Source of the DNA: Ignavibacteriales bacterium
Lineage (GTDB): Bacteria > Bacteroidota > Ignavibacteria > Ignavibacteriales > Melioribacteraceae
Direction: 5' to 3'
DNA: 64,000 nucleotides
NCBI GenBank assembly: GCA_026390775.1
Contig: JAPLFF010000007.1
Location: 1,302,001-1,366,000 of the forward strand
This document shows positions 9,467-17,744 of the stretch, piece by piece (position 1 is the first letter of the stretch; each line of letters begins with the position of its first letter). The notes below the pieces were generated by a model, which worked only from the letters and a program-made list of their open reading frames with translations, searched no databases and was not told the origin of the DNA. The translations under genes were made by a program, and so were the position numbers.

Positions 9467-10387
9467 TTATTCTTTATTTTTTTCAGAATCATCAATAGTA
9501 TAAGCATCACTACTAGAAAACATGGCTCTATTTTCAAATTCCATAATGTTTTCCTCATATTTAGGATCGTATGGAGGATTACTAGGAATAAGATTATGTT
9601 TTGTAGAGTAAACTAATGTGCTGAAATATGGTAACCATTCATCAACTGTCTGTAATTTTAAATCATAAGAAATAATTTTAGTCGAATTTTTTGCTTCTGT
9701 AGGAAAGTGATAATAAATTTTACCGATTTCTGAATCAACACATTTAGCATTTTCACAAGAGAGCACACCGAGTTTTCCAAGCGAATTATCTAAATATAGA
9801 AATATATCTCTATCATCTTCTTCTAGACCAATATGAATACCATTTATGAATCTTTTTAATATGGGATAACATAATAATTGCAACATTTCCGCTACTGCAA
9901 CAAATTTCCGAGCTTCTTCAAAACTAATTTTTTGATACTCATGTTCGATAATGTTTCTTTCTTCATTTAAACTCTTTATTAAAATTGTTGGGAAGAATTC
10001 TGACTTTTCGATAATATCCAATTTTTGAGGAAATGATCTTGAAGAAAAATTATGAGATAAACCAGTAATTTCTAGAAGGGAATCAATCAATAAATGAACT
10101 GCCCGTTTAGCATTTCCAATTGCATTAATCGATCCATGCACATCTTTTGAAATCAAATCTGCTTTTGCATAAAGAATATATTCTATCGGATCAATACCTT
10201 TCGGATTTACTGATAGCATAGATAAATAATGAATATCTGAAGCGATATAACGCAGTTTATTTCTTGGTGGAGAATTTAGAAAAGGATCTTTGTTTTTTGA
10301 TATATATTTTTCAAACTGTATCATAAAATTTACTTGTATATTTCTTGGCACATAACTATTAATCAACCCATCAATGTTATTATTCAC
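9467..10387 (-). CDS. Hypothetical protein with HEPN-like Rx4H motif
   Basis: I do not recognise a named family for this 306-residue protein. Residues about 85-165 are helical: a helix SINAIGNAKRAVHLLIDSLLEITGL, then EERNIIEHEY with R144-x4-H149, which matches the Rx4-6H signature of HEPN ribonuclease domains. The C-terminal 130 residues look alpha/beta and are uncharacterised. The start is GTG at 10387 without a clear ribosome site; an ATG at residue 22 (MIQFEKYIS) is an alternative. It lies alone, with unrelated neighbours. Metal-free RNase, toxin or defence function is possible, but only the motif supports it. Confidence 0.6.
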   Translation of the reverse strand: MNNNIDGLINSYVPRNIQVNFMIQFEKYISKNKDPFLNSPPRNKLRYIASDIHYLSMLSVNPKGIDPIEYILYAKADLISKDVHGSINAIGNAKRAVHLLIDSLLEITGLSHNFSSRSFPQKLDIIEKSEFFPTILIKSLNEERNIIEHEYQKISFEEARKFVAVAEMLQLLCYPILKRFINGIHIGLEEDDRDIFLYLDNSLGKLGVLSCENAKCVDSEIGKIYYHFPTEAKNSTKIISYDLKLQTVDEWLPYFSTLVYSTKHNLIPSNPPYDPKYEENIMEFENRAMFSSSDAYTIDDSEKNKE

Positions 10388-10413
10388 AACATTTTAATAA
10401 AACAATTTAGAAA

Positions 10414-12582
10414 CTAGAAAAACAATTCAAAACTCAGCGAGTAATTTCTTATCGGTGCAATGTTGCCGATGAACTCAACGTAATTATAATTAAAAATGTT
10501 TTTGGCATTTAAATATATTTTTGCCGGAACAGTGTTGAAAAGAAAATTATATCCAATACTTATATCAGTAACATAAATTGGAACGCGTTTATCGCCATCA
10601 ACAACTAAAGAGATCGGCGGTTGAGTAATAAGATCATCAATTTCATCAACTCTGCTCGCATATCTAAAATTAATTCCGAAGTCGAAAGGATTTGGCGTAA
10701 ACCTAACTTGAGCATTAAAAGTATGGCGCGGTCTGTATTTCAAATATTTATCATCAGCTAAATTTTTTGCGTTCATAAAATTATAACCAAGATTTATTGA
10801 AACAAGATCGGGGATTAAATAAAAATTAGAACCAATCTCCAAACCTTGTATCCGCGCTTCGGGCAAATTAATAAATTGTATCTCTGCATTTTTGGTTAGG
10901 TTGGCTTCGATATAATTTTTGTAATTGGTTTGATACAAAGAGAGATCAATAGAAAAAGTTTTATACGGCTGGTAATTACAACCGATCTCAAATGATAAAC
11001 TTGTCTCGGCAGTGAGATCAGTATTTCCTTTGATATTGAAACCTCCTCCAACTGCAGCAGTAGTAAAAACCTCAGACGGAGTCGGTGCCCGAAAACCGGT
11101 TCCTAACGATCCGCGTAGTATAAAATCATTTGTGAGTTTATAGTTTAAGCCGATCTTAGGTGTAATTGCATTTGCATTATTAACAGAATCCATCTTCATG
11201 TAATCATAACGCAGACCGATAGTTGCAATTAAATTTGTTATTCCCTTGTATTCTAATTGGGAAAAAACACCGGCTCCAAAGAAATTCGGATTCTTGAAAA
11301 TGTTGGAAATGATTTTTGAATATGATGCTTCAACTCCGGAAGTAAGAATAAACTCGTTTGATAAAATCATGTTTGCGAGCAGCTCATTTCTAAATAAATT
11401 TGCTGTTGAAGTTGTAAGTTCAATTCCCCGTCCGTCAAATTTTGTATAGTAATAGCTCGATTTTAATTCAGCGAATATCTTTTTATTAAAACTGTGATGA
11501 TAAATTAATCCGGTAAATAAACGGTTTGATTCTACTGTGTTGCCGTTATCTTCGTCTTTGGGAACAAGTGCATTGCGTGAATCTTTCCAATAAAGAAAAT
11601 TGCCGCGCATCATATTTAGATAATCGGCAAAAAATGTTAAATGATTTTCTGAATTGAAATCGTAATTCAATTTTATGTAACCGAGATAACGTTTGGCATA
11701 ATCACTTTGGCGATAACTCATATTATCAAATTTCTTAAAAGAAAAAGTATAACCAAGTTTATCAACAGATCCTGAGTGAGTGAGTTCTACTCCGTAAAAA
11801 TTACACATACTGTTATTCCACTTCCAGAAATCATATGCTGGATTATCATATACTCCAAAGTAAGTGCTAAAATGTGTGATCGGATTTTTCACAGAGGATT
11901 TTGTGATGATATTTATTACACCGCCAATTGCAGATGAACCATAGAGCGAACTTGCTGGACCTTTAATAATTTCTATCCGTTCAATATCAGCTGTCGGAAT
12001 TAATTCCCAAGTAATATCGCCAGTGTCGCCGGAATACATCGGGATACCATTTACAGCAACCAACACGCGCGCGCCTGTGCCTTTACTATATCCGCTTGAA
12101 CCACGAATGCTTGGCTGTTCCAAATTTAATTGTACACCAGGAACGTTTCGCAACATATCATCAAACGTTATAAAATTATTACGGGATATAAAATCGGGAG
12201 AAAGAATTGTTGTGCTAACAGCTAAGTCTTGAACCCTTTGTTCATACTTACCGGCACTTACAATGATCTGATCGGTTTGTATCGCTTCTTCAATCAGAAC
12301 AATTGTTATTGGTTTGTAATCAGAATTGAAATCAACGGTGAATTTTTTTTTCGCATAACCTATCATTGAAACTTCAAGTGTATAAACTCCAAAAGGAAGA
12401 TTTCTAATTTCAAAACTTCCATCTCTAAAAGACGCAGCACCAAATTGAGTACCCGAGACTAGAATGTTTACACCTTCAAGCAGTTCATTTTTATCTGAAA
12501 TAATTTTTCCCTTTAAGGAAGAATTCTGTGCAAAGTTAGCTATGGATGAGATTAATATTATAGCAATTAAAAATTTTTTCAT
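10414..12582 (-). CDS. TonB-dependent outer-membrane receptor with CarboxypepD-like domain
   Basis: A 722-residue protein with signal peptide MKKFLIAIILISSIANFAQ. Residues about 22-105 form a carboxypeptidase-regulatory-like beta sandwich (LKGKIISDKNELLEGVNILV). The plug follows with RVLVAVNGIPMYSGD, IERIEIIKGPASSLYGSSAIGGVINIITK, then a 22-strand barrel ending in aromatic FELFF. It imports a large ligand across the outer membrane using TonB energy; the ligand is not evident. The lipoprotein gene upstream ends 54 bases away in the same direction and is probably its partner in an operon. Confidence 0.92.
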   Translation of the reverse strand: MKKFLIAIILISSIANFAQNSSLKGKIISDKNELLEGVNILVSGTQFGAASFRDGSFEIRNLPFGVYTLEVSMIGYAKKKFTVDFNSDYKPITIVLIEEAIQTDQIIVSAGKYEQRVQDLAVSTTILSPDFISRNNFITFDDMLRNVPGVQLNLEQPSIRGSSGYSKGTGARVLVAVNGIPMYSGDTGDITWELIPTADIERIEIIKGPASSLYGSSAIGGVINIITKSSVKNPITHFSTYFGVYDNPAYDFWKWNNSMCNFYGVELTHSGSVDKLGYTFSFKKFDNMSYRQSDYAKRYLGYIKLNYDFNSENHLTFFADYLNMMRGNFLYWKDSRNALVPKDEDNGNTVESNRLFTGLIYHHSFNKKIFAELKSSYYYTKFDGRGIELTTSTANLFRNELLANMILSNEFILTSGVEASYSKIISNIFKNPNFFGAGVFSQLEYKGITNLIATIGLRYDYMKMDSVNNANAITPKIGLNYKLTNDFILRGSLGTGFRAPTPSEVFTTAAVGGGFNIKGNTDLTAETSLSFEIGCNYQPYKTFSIDLSLYQTNYKNYIEANLTKNAEIQFINLPEARIQGLEIGSNFYLIPDLVSINLGYNFMNAKNLADDKYLKYRPRHTFNAQVRFTPNPFDFGINFRYASRVDEIDDLITQPPISLVVDGDKRVPIYVTDISIGYNFLFNTVPAKIYLNAKNIFNYNYVEFIGNIAPIRNYSLSFELFF

Positions 12583-12636
12583 TTTTTTCTCACTTTTCCT
12601 TTTTGAATTTCAAATTAAAAAATCTAAAATCCAAAA

Positions 12637-13158
12637 CTACATTGGCGGCTGCGGCGGCGGATTATTAAAATCAACATTAATATCAATTCCGTGTGTCATT
12701 GCGCCATCTTGAATTGTCATTGTTCCGGGTTTTGATTGATCATTTCCAATGCAATAAACTCCGACAATGAACCAATCTTTTCTATCTAGAGAAATAGATT
12801 CTTTTTTTGATTGAGCGACAACAACATAACTAAATTGACCAGCGGCTATAGTAAATAAAGATGAAAAACTATTGACGTCCGAGCTGTATATATATTCTGG
12901 CGAATTATTGGGGATAGGTCCCACAACAAAACTCAAATTAGGTAATCCAAAATCCTGCCCATTTACTAACTGATTTTTAAATACAACTAGCATTGTCTGT
13001 TTAACACTGTCAGGCCATGCGCCAACGAAAGTAATCGTTCCCCTAAAGCCGGTTTGCCCTATTACTACTTTTTCCGGTTCCGGTTCAATTCCCTTATCGC
13101 AGCCGGTTATGAAATAGACCGAGAAACAAATGATCATTAAGAAAATAAATGTACGCAT
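12637..13158 (-). CDS. Lipoprotein, likely partner of the TonB-dependent receptor
   Basis: The 173-residue protein starts with a lipoprotein signal ending in lipobox ITGC (C20). The mature part contains FRGTITFVGAWPDSVKQTMLVVF and a C-terminal beta-rich segment that ends in a proline-rich tail NNPPPQPPM. It is likely a surface or periplasmic lipoprotein of the receptor locus. Its gene is first in the unit. A perfect 12-bp palindrome (13177-13188) lies 18 bases before the start codon and could be an operator. Confidence 0.75.
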   Translation of the reverse strand: MRTFIFLMIICFSVYFITGCDKGIEPEPEKVVIGQTGFRGTITFVGAWPDSVKQTMLVVFKNQLVNGQDFGLPNLSFVVGPIPNNSPEYIYSSDVNSFSSLFTIAAGQFSYVVVAQSKKESISLDRKDWFIVGVYCIGNDQSKPGTMTIQDGAMTHGIDINVDFNNPPPQPPM

Positions 13159-13176
13159 AGAATTTATCCATTCTTC

Positions 13177-13188
13177 TTACACGTGTAA
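13177..13188. promoter_or_regulatory. Perfect 12-bp palindrome upstream of the receptor operon
   Basis: TTACACGTGTAA lies 18 bases before the lipoprotein start codon, where a repressor could block initiation. The same 12-mer also occurs at 52107-52118 inside the GH13 gene, where coding constraint explains it. Confidence 0.35.
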
Positions 13189-13391
13189 TATAATGGAACT
13201 ATCTGAACATTTCACCTGACTTTTTCAAAATAGATAAGAGGAAAATAATTTTTATTTTGAGTAGATTTTTAAGGACTCAATTTATATTGTGCTTTATAAT
13301 TTATTTATTGGTTGGTTTTAAATGTGAAAAAACCTATCCACCGTATAACAAACGATAAAAGATTCACCAACAATAAACAGAGGGAAAAAAA

Positions 13392-14105
13392 ATGAAGAAA
13401 TATTTAATTATCATTATTGCAATTGCGTTTATGTTACCGACTTTTGCGCAGCAGGAAAAGGATCACGAAGTTACTTCAGAGGTAAAAGAACTTACAGAAT
13501 TCCATGATGTTATTTATCAGATTTGGCACACCGGCTGGCCTCAGAAAGATATTAAGCTTTTGGTTTCACTTACTCCTGATGTTGAAAAAGGGTATGACAA
13601 AATTAGAAAAGCTGAATTATCAGGAATTCTTCGCGATAAGAAATCGAAATGGGAAGATGGGTTAAAGAAGTTTAGAATTATTGTTGAAATGTATAAAGTC
13701 GCAGTAGCTAAAAAAGATTCTGTCTGGATATTAAATGCTGCCGAGAAACTTCATTCACAATATGAAGCTCTTGTTAGAATAGTAAAACCGGTTTTAAAGG
13801 AAGTTGATGCATTCCATCAAGAACTTTATATACTTTATCATTATAGCATGCCGAATTATGATTACATGAAAGTTCAAAAATCTACCGTAGTGTTGAAAGC
13901 AAAAATGAAAGATCTTATGAAAGCTGAATTATCGGAGCGAATGAATGCTAAAAAAGATGCATTTGAAAAATGCAAGGCGGAATTGAATACTGCTGTTGAT
14001 AAGTTAAATGAAGTTATTGTAAAAGGCGATGATAAGAACGCAATTAATGTAGCTGTTGATGCAGTTCATTCCAAATATCAAGAATTAGAAAAAGTTTTTG
14101 ATTAA
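13392..14105 (+). CDS. Secreted all-helical protein with internal duplication
   Basis: The 237-residue protein has a signal peptide ending in FAQQ. The mature part is two similar helical units of about 95-100 residues: unit A begins EFHDVIYQIWHTGWPQKD (F37, H38) and ends HSQYEALVRI (121-130); unit B begins AFHQELYILYHYSMPNYD (F141, H142) and ends HSKYQELEKVF (226-236). Each unit looks like a four-helix bundle of cytochrome-c-prime type but lacks a CxxCH heme motif. Conserved His and Trp/Tyr pairs in each unit could bind metal. It is monocistronic and ends in a strong hairpin terminator. I do not know a function. Confidence 0.75.
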   Translation: MKKYLIIIIAIAFMLPTFAQQEKDHEVTSEVKELTEFHDVIYQIWHTGWPQKDIKLLVSLTPDVEKGYDKIRKAELSGILRDKKSKWEDGLKKFRIIVEMYKVAVAKKDSVWILNAAEKLHSQYEALVRIVKPVLKEVDAFHQELYILYHYSMPNYDYMKVQKSTVVLKAKMKDLMKAELSERMNAKKDAFEKCKAELNTAVDKLNEVIVKGDDKNAINVAVDAVHSKYQELEKVFD

Positions 14106-14115
14106 CTCAGTGACT

Positions 14116-14148
14116 GTAGCGCAGATTTCTAATCTGCGCTACTTTTTT
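14116..14148. terminator. Perfect hairpin terminator; member of a 27-bp palindrome family
   Basis: GTAGCGCAGATT and its exact inverse AATCTGCGCTAC enclose a 3-base loop at 14116-14142, followed by TTTTTT. It lies between convergent genes and could serve the upstream one. A related hairpin of identical length is at 44791-44817. Confidence 0.8.
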
Positions 14149-14785
14149 AATGATTGTTTTCGCATTCGCAGTTCTTACCGGTCTTAGCTTTTTCAAATAC
14201 CTCTCTCCCTTCCTTAAAAGAAAAATAAGCTATTAATAATGCCCCGGCAGAATCAATCCCGCCAAATCCCGTTAACTCATAACATATACTTGTCGCAAGA
14301 AGAATAATTGAAAGATAGAGACAGGTTTTTGTGCAATTTGCATCAGCGATTAATGCTTTAGAGTTAAGCGCTCTTCCAACTTTCATTTTGAAAAATATTA
14401 ATGCAGACATTGTGATTATCGAAATAAGAGAAATCACAATTCCCCAAAACGTTGTTTCGGGTTTATGGTTGATATAAATATTGAAGATTGCTGTTGTAAC
14501 CAAACCTGCTACTAAAATATAGAATGCTGTTCCGGTAATTCTTAAAGCGGTTTTTTCGAACTCATCCCGTTCTTCATCCTTATTTTTTATTCTTATCAGC
14601 ATGTGCCATATGCCGATACCGGAGATGACTTCCACAAAAGAATCTAGACCAAAACCAAAAAGAGAAATGGTTTCGTCCTGCATCCCGAAGTAAACGGAAA
14701 TCAATCCTTCTATGAGATTATAAAATACAGTAATGATTGCAAGTATAACTGCATACTTATATAAAATTGTTTTATCTGTTTTCAA
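14147..14785 (-). CDS. CDF-like cation transporter, membrane domain only
   Basis: The 212-residue protein has about six hydrophobic segments (starting at about 10, 40, 83, 112, 150 and 175). Features match the cation-diffusion-facilitator/TMEM163-like group: GFGLDSFVEVISG in TM2 and IADANCTKTCLYLS in TM5, with acidic residues at the expected metal sites. The usual C-terminal cytosolic dimer domain is missing and is replaced by a short tail with CECENNH. The start is TTG at 14785. It follows the DUF5362 gene by 25 bases in the same direction. Metal specificity is unknown. Confidence 0.75.
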   Translation of the reverse strand: MKTDKTILYKYAVILAIITVFYNLIEGLISVYFGMQDETISLFGFGLDSFVEVISGIGIWHMLIRIKNKDEERDEFEKTALRITGTAFYILVAGLVTTAIFNIYINHKPETTFWGIVISLISIITMSALIFFKMKVGRALNSKALIADANCTKTCLYLSIILLATSICYELTGFGGIDSAGALLIAYFSFKEGREVFEKAKTGKNCECENNH

Positions 14786-14810
14786 TTAAGCCGGTTGCTC
14801 TTTCCTTGAT

Positions 14811-15218
14811 TTAAGATGAAGTAGAATATTGCATTAAAGAACTTAAAAAGAACGACATAAAAAGAATGACGGCAATAATGCTCAATACTATGAGTACTAA
14901 TTGTATAATAATTAGGATTTTGACAATACGGAAATATTTTCCTTGTGATTCAAAACCCAAACGAAGCGCAGCAGCGTTGTTGGTAGTTTTAAAAATTAAA
15001 AATTGATCTGCTGCCTCTCGAATCCGTATTCCGATAAAAATCATTGGCACACCGATTATCGCACCGATGATAGTTAAACAATTAATTGTGCCGTAAATGA
15101 TTGTAAACATTCCCACGAATCTCATATCCTTTGTCATTGATTCAAATGCATACTGAAAAGGGCTTGGCGGTTTAATTGTGGTATTGGAATCCGGATTTAA
15201 TTCATCAAGGTGTTCCAT
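14811..15218 (-). CDS. DUF5362-type small membrane protein
   Basis: A 135-residue protein with a short polar N-terminus (MEHLDELNPDSNTTIKPPSPFQ) and three hydrophobic segments at about 35-55, 55-65 and 95-128. The pattern MTKDMRFVGMFTIIYGTI...GVPMIFIGIRIREAA fits the DUF5362 family of Bacteroidota. Function is unknown. It is located upstream of the CDF-like transporter and may be co-transcribed with it. Confidence 0.65.
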   Translation of the reverse strand: MEHLDELNPDSNTTIKPPSPFQYAFESMTKDMRFVGMFTIIYGTINCLTIIGAIIGVPMIFIGIRIREAADQFLIFKTTNNAAALRLGFESQGKYFRIVKILIIIQLVLIVLSIIAVILFMSFFLSSLMQYSTSS

Positions 15219-15271
15219 AACAATTCTCCAATTTAAATTAAAGACCGGTTAAGAATAAAAATGAAAAAATG

Positions 15272-15344
15272 TGGAGCTGAAGGGATTCGAACCCTCGACC
15301 TATTCGTTGCGAACGAATCGCTCTCCCAACTGAGCTACAGCCCC
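15272..15344 (-). tRNA. tRNA-Ala (anticodon CGC)
   Basis: The minus strand folds into a full cloverleaf of 73 nt: acceptor GGGGCTG/CAGCTCC, D arm GCTC...GAGC, anticodon stem ATTCG/CGAAT with loop TTCGCAA (anticodon CGC, reading GCG), and T arm GAGGG-TTCGAAT-CCCTT. The G3-T70 wobble is the alanine identity element. The 3' CCA is not encoded (ACA follows the acceptor). Confidence 0.95.
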
Positions 15345-15393
15345 AATAATATACATTTTAATTTCGGTGTTTTTAATTAACTATTCAACTTAT

Positions 15394-15424
15394 AAATAAA
15401 AAAGCCAGATGTTACTCTGGCTTT
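15394..15424 (-). terminator. Intrinsic terminator of the frameshifted lipoprotein gene
   Basis: On the minus strand AAGCCAGA and TCTGGCTT (15402-15423) pair around a 6-base loop and are followed by a T-rich run. A near-identical hairpin ends the gene at 17004. Confidence 0.8.
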
Positions 15425-15466
15425 ACCAAAACATTGTGCAAAATTATTTTGCCAATTAGCTCTTTC

Positions 15467-15902
15467 TTATTTTCTTTTTATAGCAAAACCTGTTACTTGA
15501 TAACCTGGAACTGATAACACTCCATTTTGTGAATATATAATATCTGCAGTAAATTTTATTACAGCATTTGCGCCCATTTTTACTGCTATGTTATACATTT
15601 CTTCAATAACATCAGATGGACTAACTTTTTCAACTAGCCAAGATTTGCCTTCGGCATAAACTATAAAATAACCGTCAGATGATGATGCTCCCAATGATTT
15701 CTTAACACCCGGAATTATTGATGCTTTTAATAACCCAATCCCTTCATATTCTCCATTATATGTTTCAGTCGTAAAAAGAAATCTTTTTGCAGCATATTGA
15801 GAAAAATCAAATCCGGTAACAAGAACTGAACGTTGAATTTCTTCGATTGTAGAACAAGCTGTAGTTATTAATAAAGCAAAAAAGAAGAAATATTTTTTTC
15901 AT
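15467..15902 (-). pseudogene. Lipoprotein gene with a +1 frameshift in an A7 tract
   Basis: The uninterrupted 3' part encodes VKKSLGASSSDGYFIVYAEG...MGANAVIKFTADIIYSQNG and ends GYQVTGFAIKRK, resembling YbjQ-type folds. The same frame continues upstream through a lipobox LLITTAC followed by STIEEIQRSVLV, but has no start. An ATG at 15902 behind AGGGAGGG is one base out of frame. Removing one A from the run of seven A after ATG joins them into MKKYFFFFALLITTAC, an ideal lipoprotein signal of about 145 residues in total. The break is therefore either a sequencing slip, a real disruption or a phase-variable tract. The YbjQ likeness is tentative. Confidence 0.7.
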
Positions 15903-16155
15903 CCCTCCCTCAATTTTATGTTTATTAAAAACTAACAAAGAAATATCATTCAATCAAAATCAATTATAACCCAAAGTCTTTTGATATTAATTATTGAGCA
16001 ATTTTGTTGCATTTTCTTATTGACCATAAAAATATATTCCCTTATTTTTTAATCGGTTTAGTAAAACGTTTCCGTTTATAAAACAGTATACTCCAGCCGA
16101 GTATTAGACCTTTCCATTACTGATATTATATTTTAAAAATTTAATGGAGGTTGTT

Positions 16156-16821
16156 ATGAAAAGAATTTCTTTTCTTCTTTTCCCTTTACTGCTTTTATCC
16201 TTTTTTGTTTTCAGTTGTGATACAGCTCCAACTAATGTAAATCAAGATGTCACCCAACCTGTAAACCAGAAGATATCGCTTGCTAAAAAAGGTGACTGTA
16301 CTACTATTCAGTCTGGTACATTACTTGCCTCTGATGGCTCTGTAATTAAAACTGGATATGACAAATGGGGTTACAACTATCAGGCGATGATGTTTAATGG
16401 CAAGTACTGTGATTCTTATAGAAATGCTGATTGGTGTCAAGAGTGGAAAGATGTTAACCTACAAATGAATTGGAATGAAGCATGGCTCTCTAATAAAGAT
16501 TGCGACGGTGACGGATTGTTAGATCGGCATTTTGGTTTTGCCAGTTATAGAGGTTCAGGTGCATGGATAACAAATCATCAATCAGGTACATATATTTGGG
16601 ATGGTAAAACATATAAATGGTCAGATTTTGTAAAGATAATAGCAGTTCCTCTTAATGCTAATCTAGTTGGTGGAGTATGGTATAATGCTGATGGGACTGA
16701 AATTGGACCATCTATTTGGGGAGATTTTGCAATCATTCAAGAAGTATATAATGATTCAGGTACTGGTGACCACGGACTACTTTATAAGAGTCCTGACCAT
16801 GCAGGTTTTGGTGGATGGTAA
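16156..16821 (+). CDS. Putative lipoprotein of unknown function
   Basis: The start is ATG 16156, with GGAGG seven bases upstream; an in-frame ATG at 16144 would precede the ribosome site. The 221-residue product has a lipoprotein signal (MKRISFLLFPLLLLSFFVFSC). The mature part is rich in Trp, Tyr and Gly and includes DKWGYNYQAMMFNGKYCDSY, a calcium-loop-like DCDGDGLLDRH and DKTYKWSDFVKI-like aromatic segments. The composition suggests a secreted beta-rich surface protein. It has its own terminator and is not obviously linked to its neighbours. I know no function. Confidence 0.7.
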   Translation: MKRISFLLFPLLLLSFFVFSCDTAPTNVNQDVTQPVNQKISLAKKGDCTTIQSGTLLASDGSVIKTGYDKWGYNYQAMMFNGKYCDSYRNADWCQEWKDVNLQMNWNEAWLSNKDCDGDGLLDRHFGFASYRGSGAWITNHQSGTYIWDGKTYKWSDFVKIIAVPLNANLVGGVWYNADGTEIGPSIWGDFAIIQEVYNDSGTGDHGLLYKSPDHAGFGGW

Positions 16822-16828
16822 TATTTTT

Positions 16829-16867
16829 AAGGGGAAATAAGAAACAACAAACTTGTTTCCCCTTTTT
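16829..16867 (+). terminator. Intrinsic terminator after the lipoprotein gene
   Basis: AAGGGGAAA (16829-16837) pairs with TTTCCCCTT (16856-16864), with an internal AAACAA/TTGTTT stem, followed by a T-run. It begins eight bases after the stop codon. Confidence 0.85.
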
Positions 16868-16952
16868 CTCTAATATTATTTTTTGATGTATCTTGGTGTA
16901 AGTTGTTTAACAAGTTTATTGATGCTCTTAAATCTTCGGTTCTAAGTAGAAT

Positions 16953-16980
16953 AAAAAAAGCCAGAGGTTAGTCTGGCTTC
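16953..16980 (-). terminator. Intrinsic terminator of the T9SS cargo gene
   Basis: On the minus strand AAGCCAGA and TCTGGCTT (16958-16979) pair around a 6-base loop and run into T7. The stem is identical to the one at 15402-15423; only the loop bases differ. Confidence 0.85.
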
Positions 16981-17003
16981 TTAAATTTACCATTTAAGAA
17001 AAA

Positions 17004-17714
17004 TCACTTCAACAAAATCATCTTCTTGGTTTGAGTGAAATCTCCAGCTTGTATTTTGTAAAAATAGACTCCATTCGGTAAGTCCGAAGTATCAAAATTA
17101 ACCGAGTACGTTGATGCTGATAATTGCTTATTAACTAATTCAGCAATCTTTTCACCAACGGTATTATAAACATGAAGACTTACAAAAACCTCTTCTGGAA
17201 TACTAAATTGAATTACTGTACTTGGATTAAAAGGATTGGGGTAATTTTGAAATAAGAAATAATTAGTAGGGATTTCATTTTCCTTATTATCAATCGATGA
17301 CATAATAGGTCCCCAAACACCAGAACAAATTGTACCATACATATTAGCACTATAAGTACCTGAAACTTCGTTGCCAGACTGATTAAAAGTACCAATGATG
17401 GTCATTGTTTGACTTGTTCCAAGTGAGGTGACTATCGAGAATATTCTATCTGTTATGGCCCAACCACCAGTTCTCATACTGTGTATTGAGCCTGAAACAT
17501 ATGTTACACCATCGCAATGGAAGTTTGACCATGTGTAAATAATATCCGATATACACATTCCCCCGCATGCAACAGTAATAACAAATTGACCAAAACCGGT
17601 AGGGACAGTCCAATCACCAGTTCTTGGCTGAGCAATATTTTTTTCAAATCCGTAAAGCTGTAAAATGATTAATACGACGCAGCATTTCTTCAAAAATTGT
17701 TTTAGTGTTTTCAT
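17004..17714 (-). CDS. Secreted protein with T9SS type A sorting domain
   Basis: The start is ATG 17714, where AAAGGAG sits six bases upstream; ten upstream codons are not used. The 236-residue product has a Sec signal (MKTLKQFLKKCCVVLIILQLYG), a middle beta region with repeated T/S-rich strands (GTFNQSGNEVSGTYSANMYG), and a C-terminal domain from about 155: FLFQNYPNPFNPSTVIQFSI...LPNGVYFYKIQAGDFTQTKKMILLK. That C-terminal domain is the secretion signal of the type IX system in Ignavibacteria. The middle resembles a lipocalin-like or ligand-free beta barrel, but its role is unknown. It is followed by its own terminator. Confidence 0.88.
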   Translation of the reverse strand: MKTLKQFLKKCCVVLIILQLYGFEKNIAQPRTGDWTVPTGFGQFVITVACGGMCISDIIYTWSNFHCDGVTYVSGSIHSMRTGGWAITDRIFSIVTSLGTSQTMTIIGTFNQSGNEVSGTYSANMYGTICSGVWGPIMSSIDNKENEIPTNYFLFQNYPNPFNPSTVIQFSIPEEVFVSLHVYNTVGEKIAELVNKQLSASTYSVNFDTSDLPNGVYFYKIQAGDFTQTKKMILLK

Positions 17715-17744
17715 AGCTTTCTCCTTTACACAATTACAAAACAT

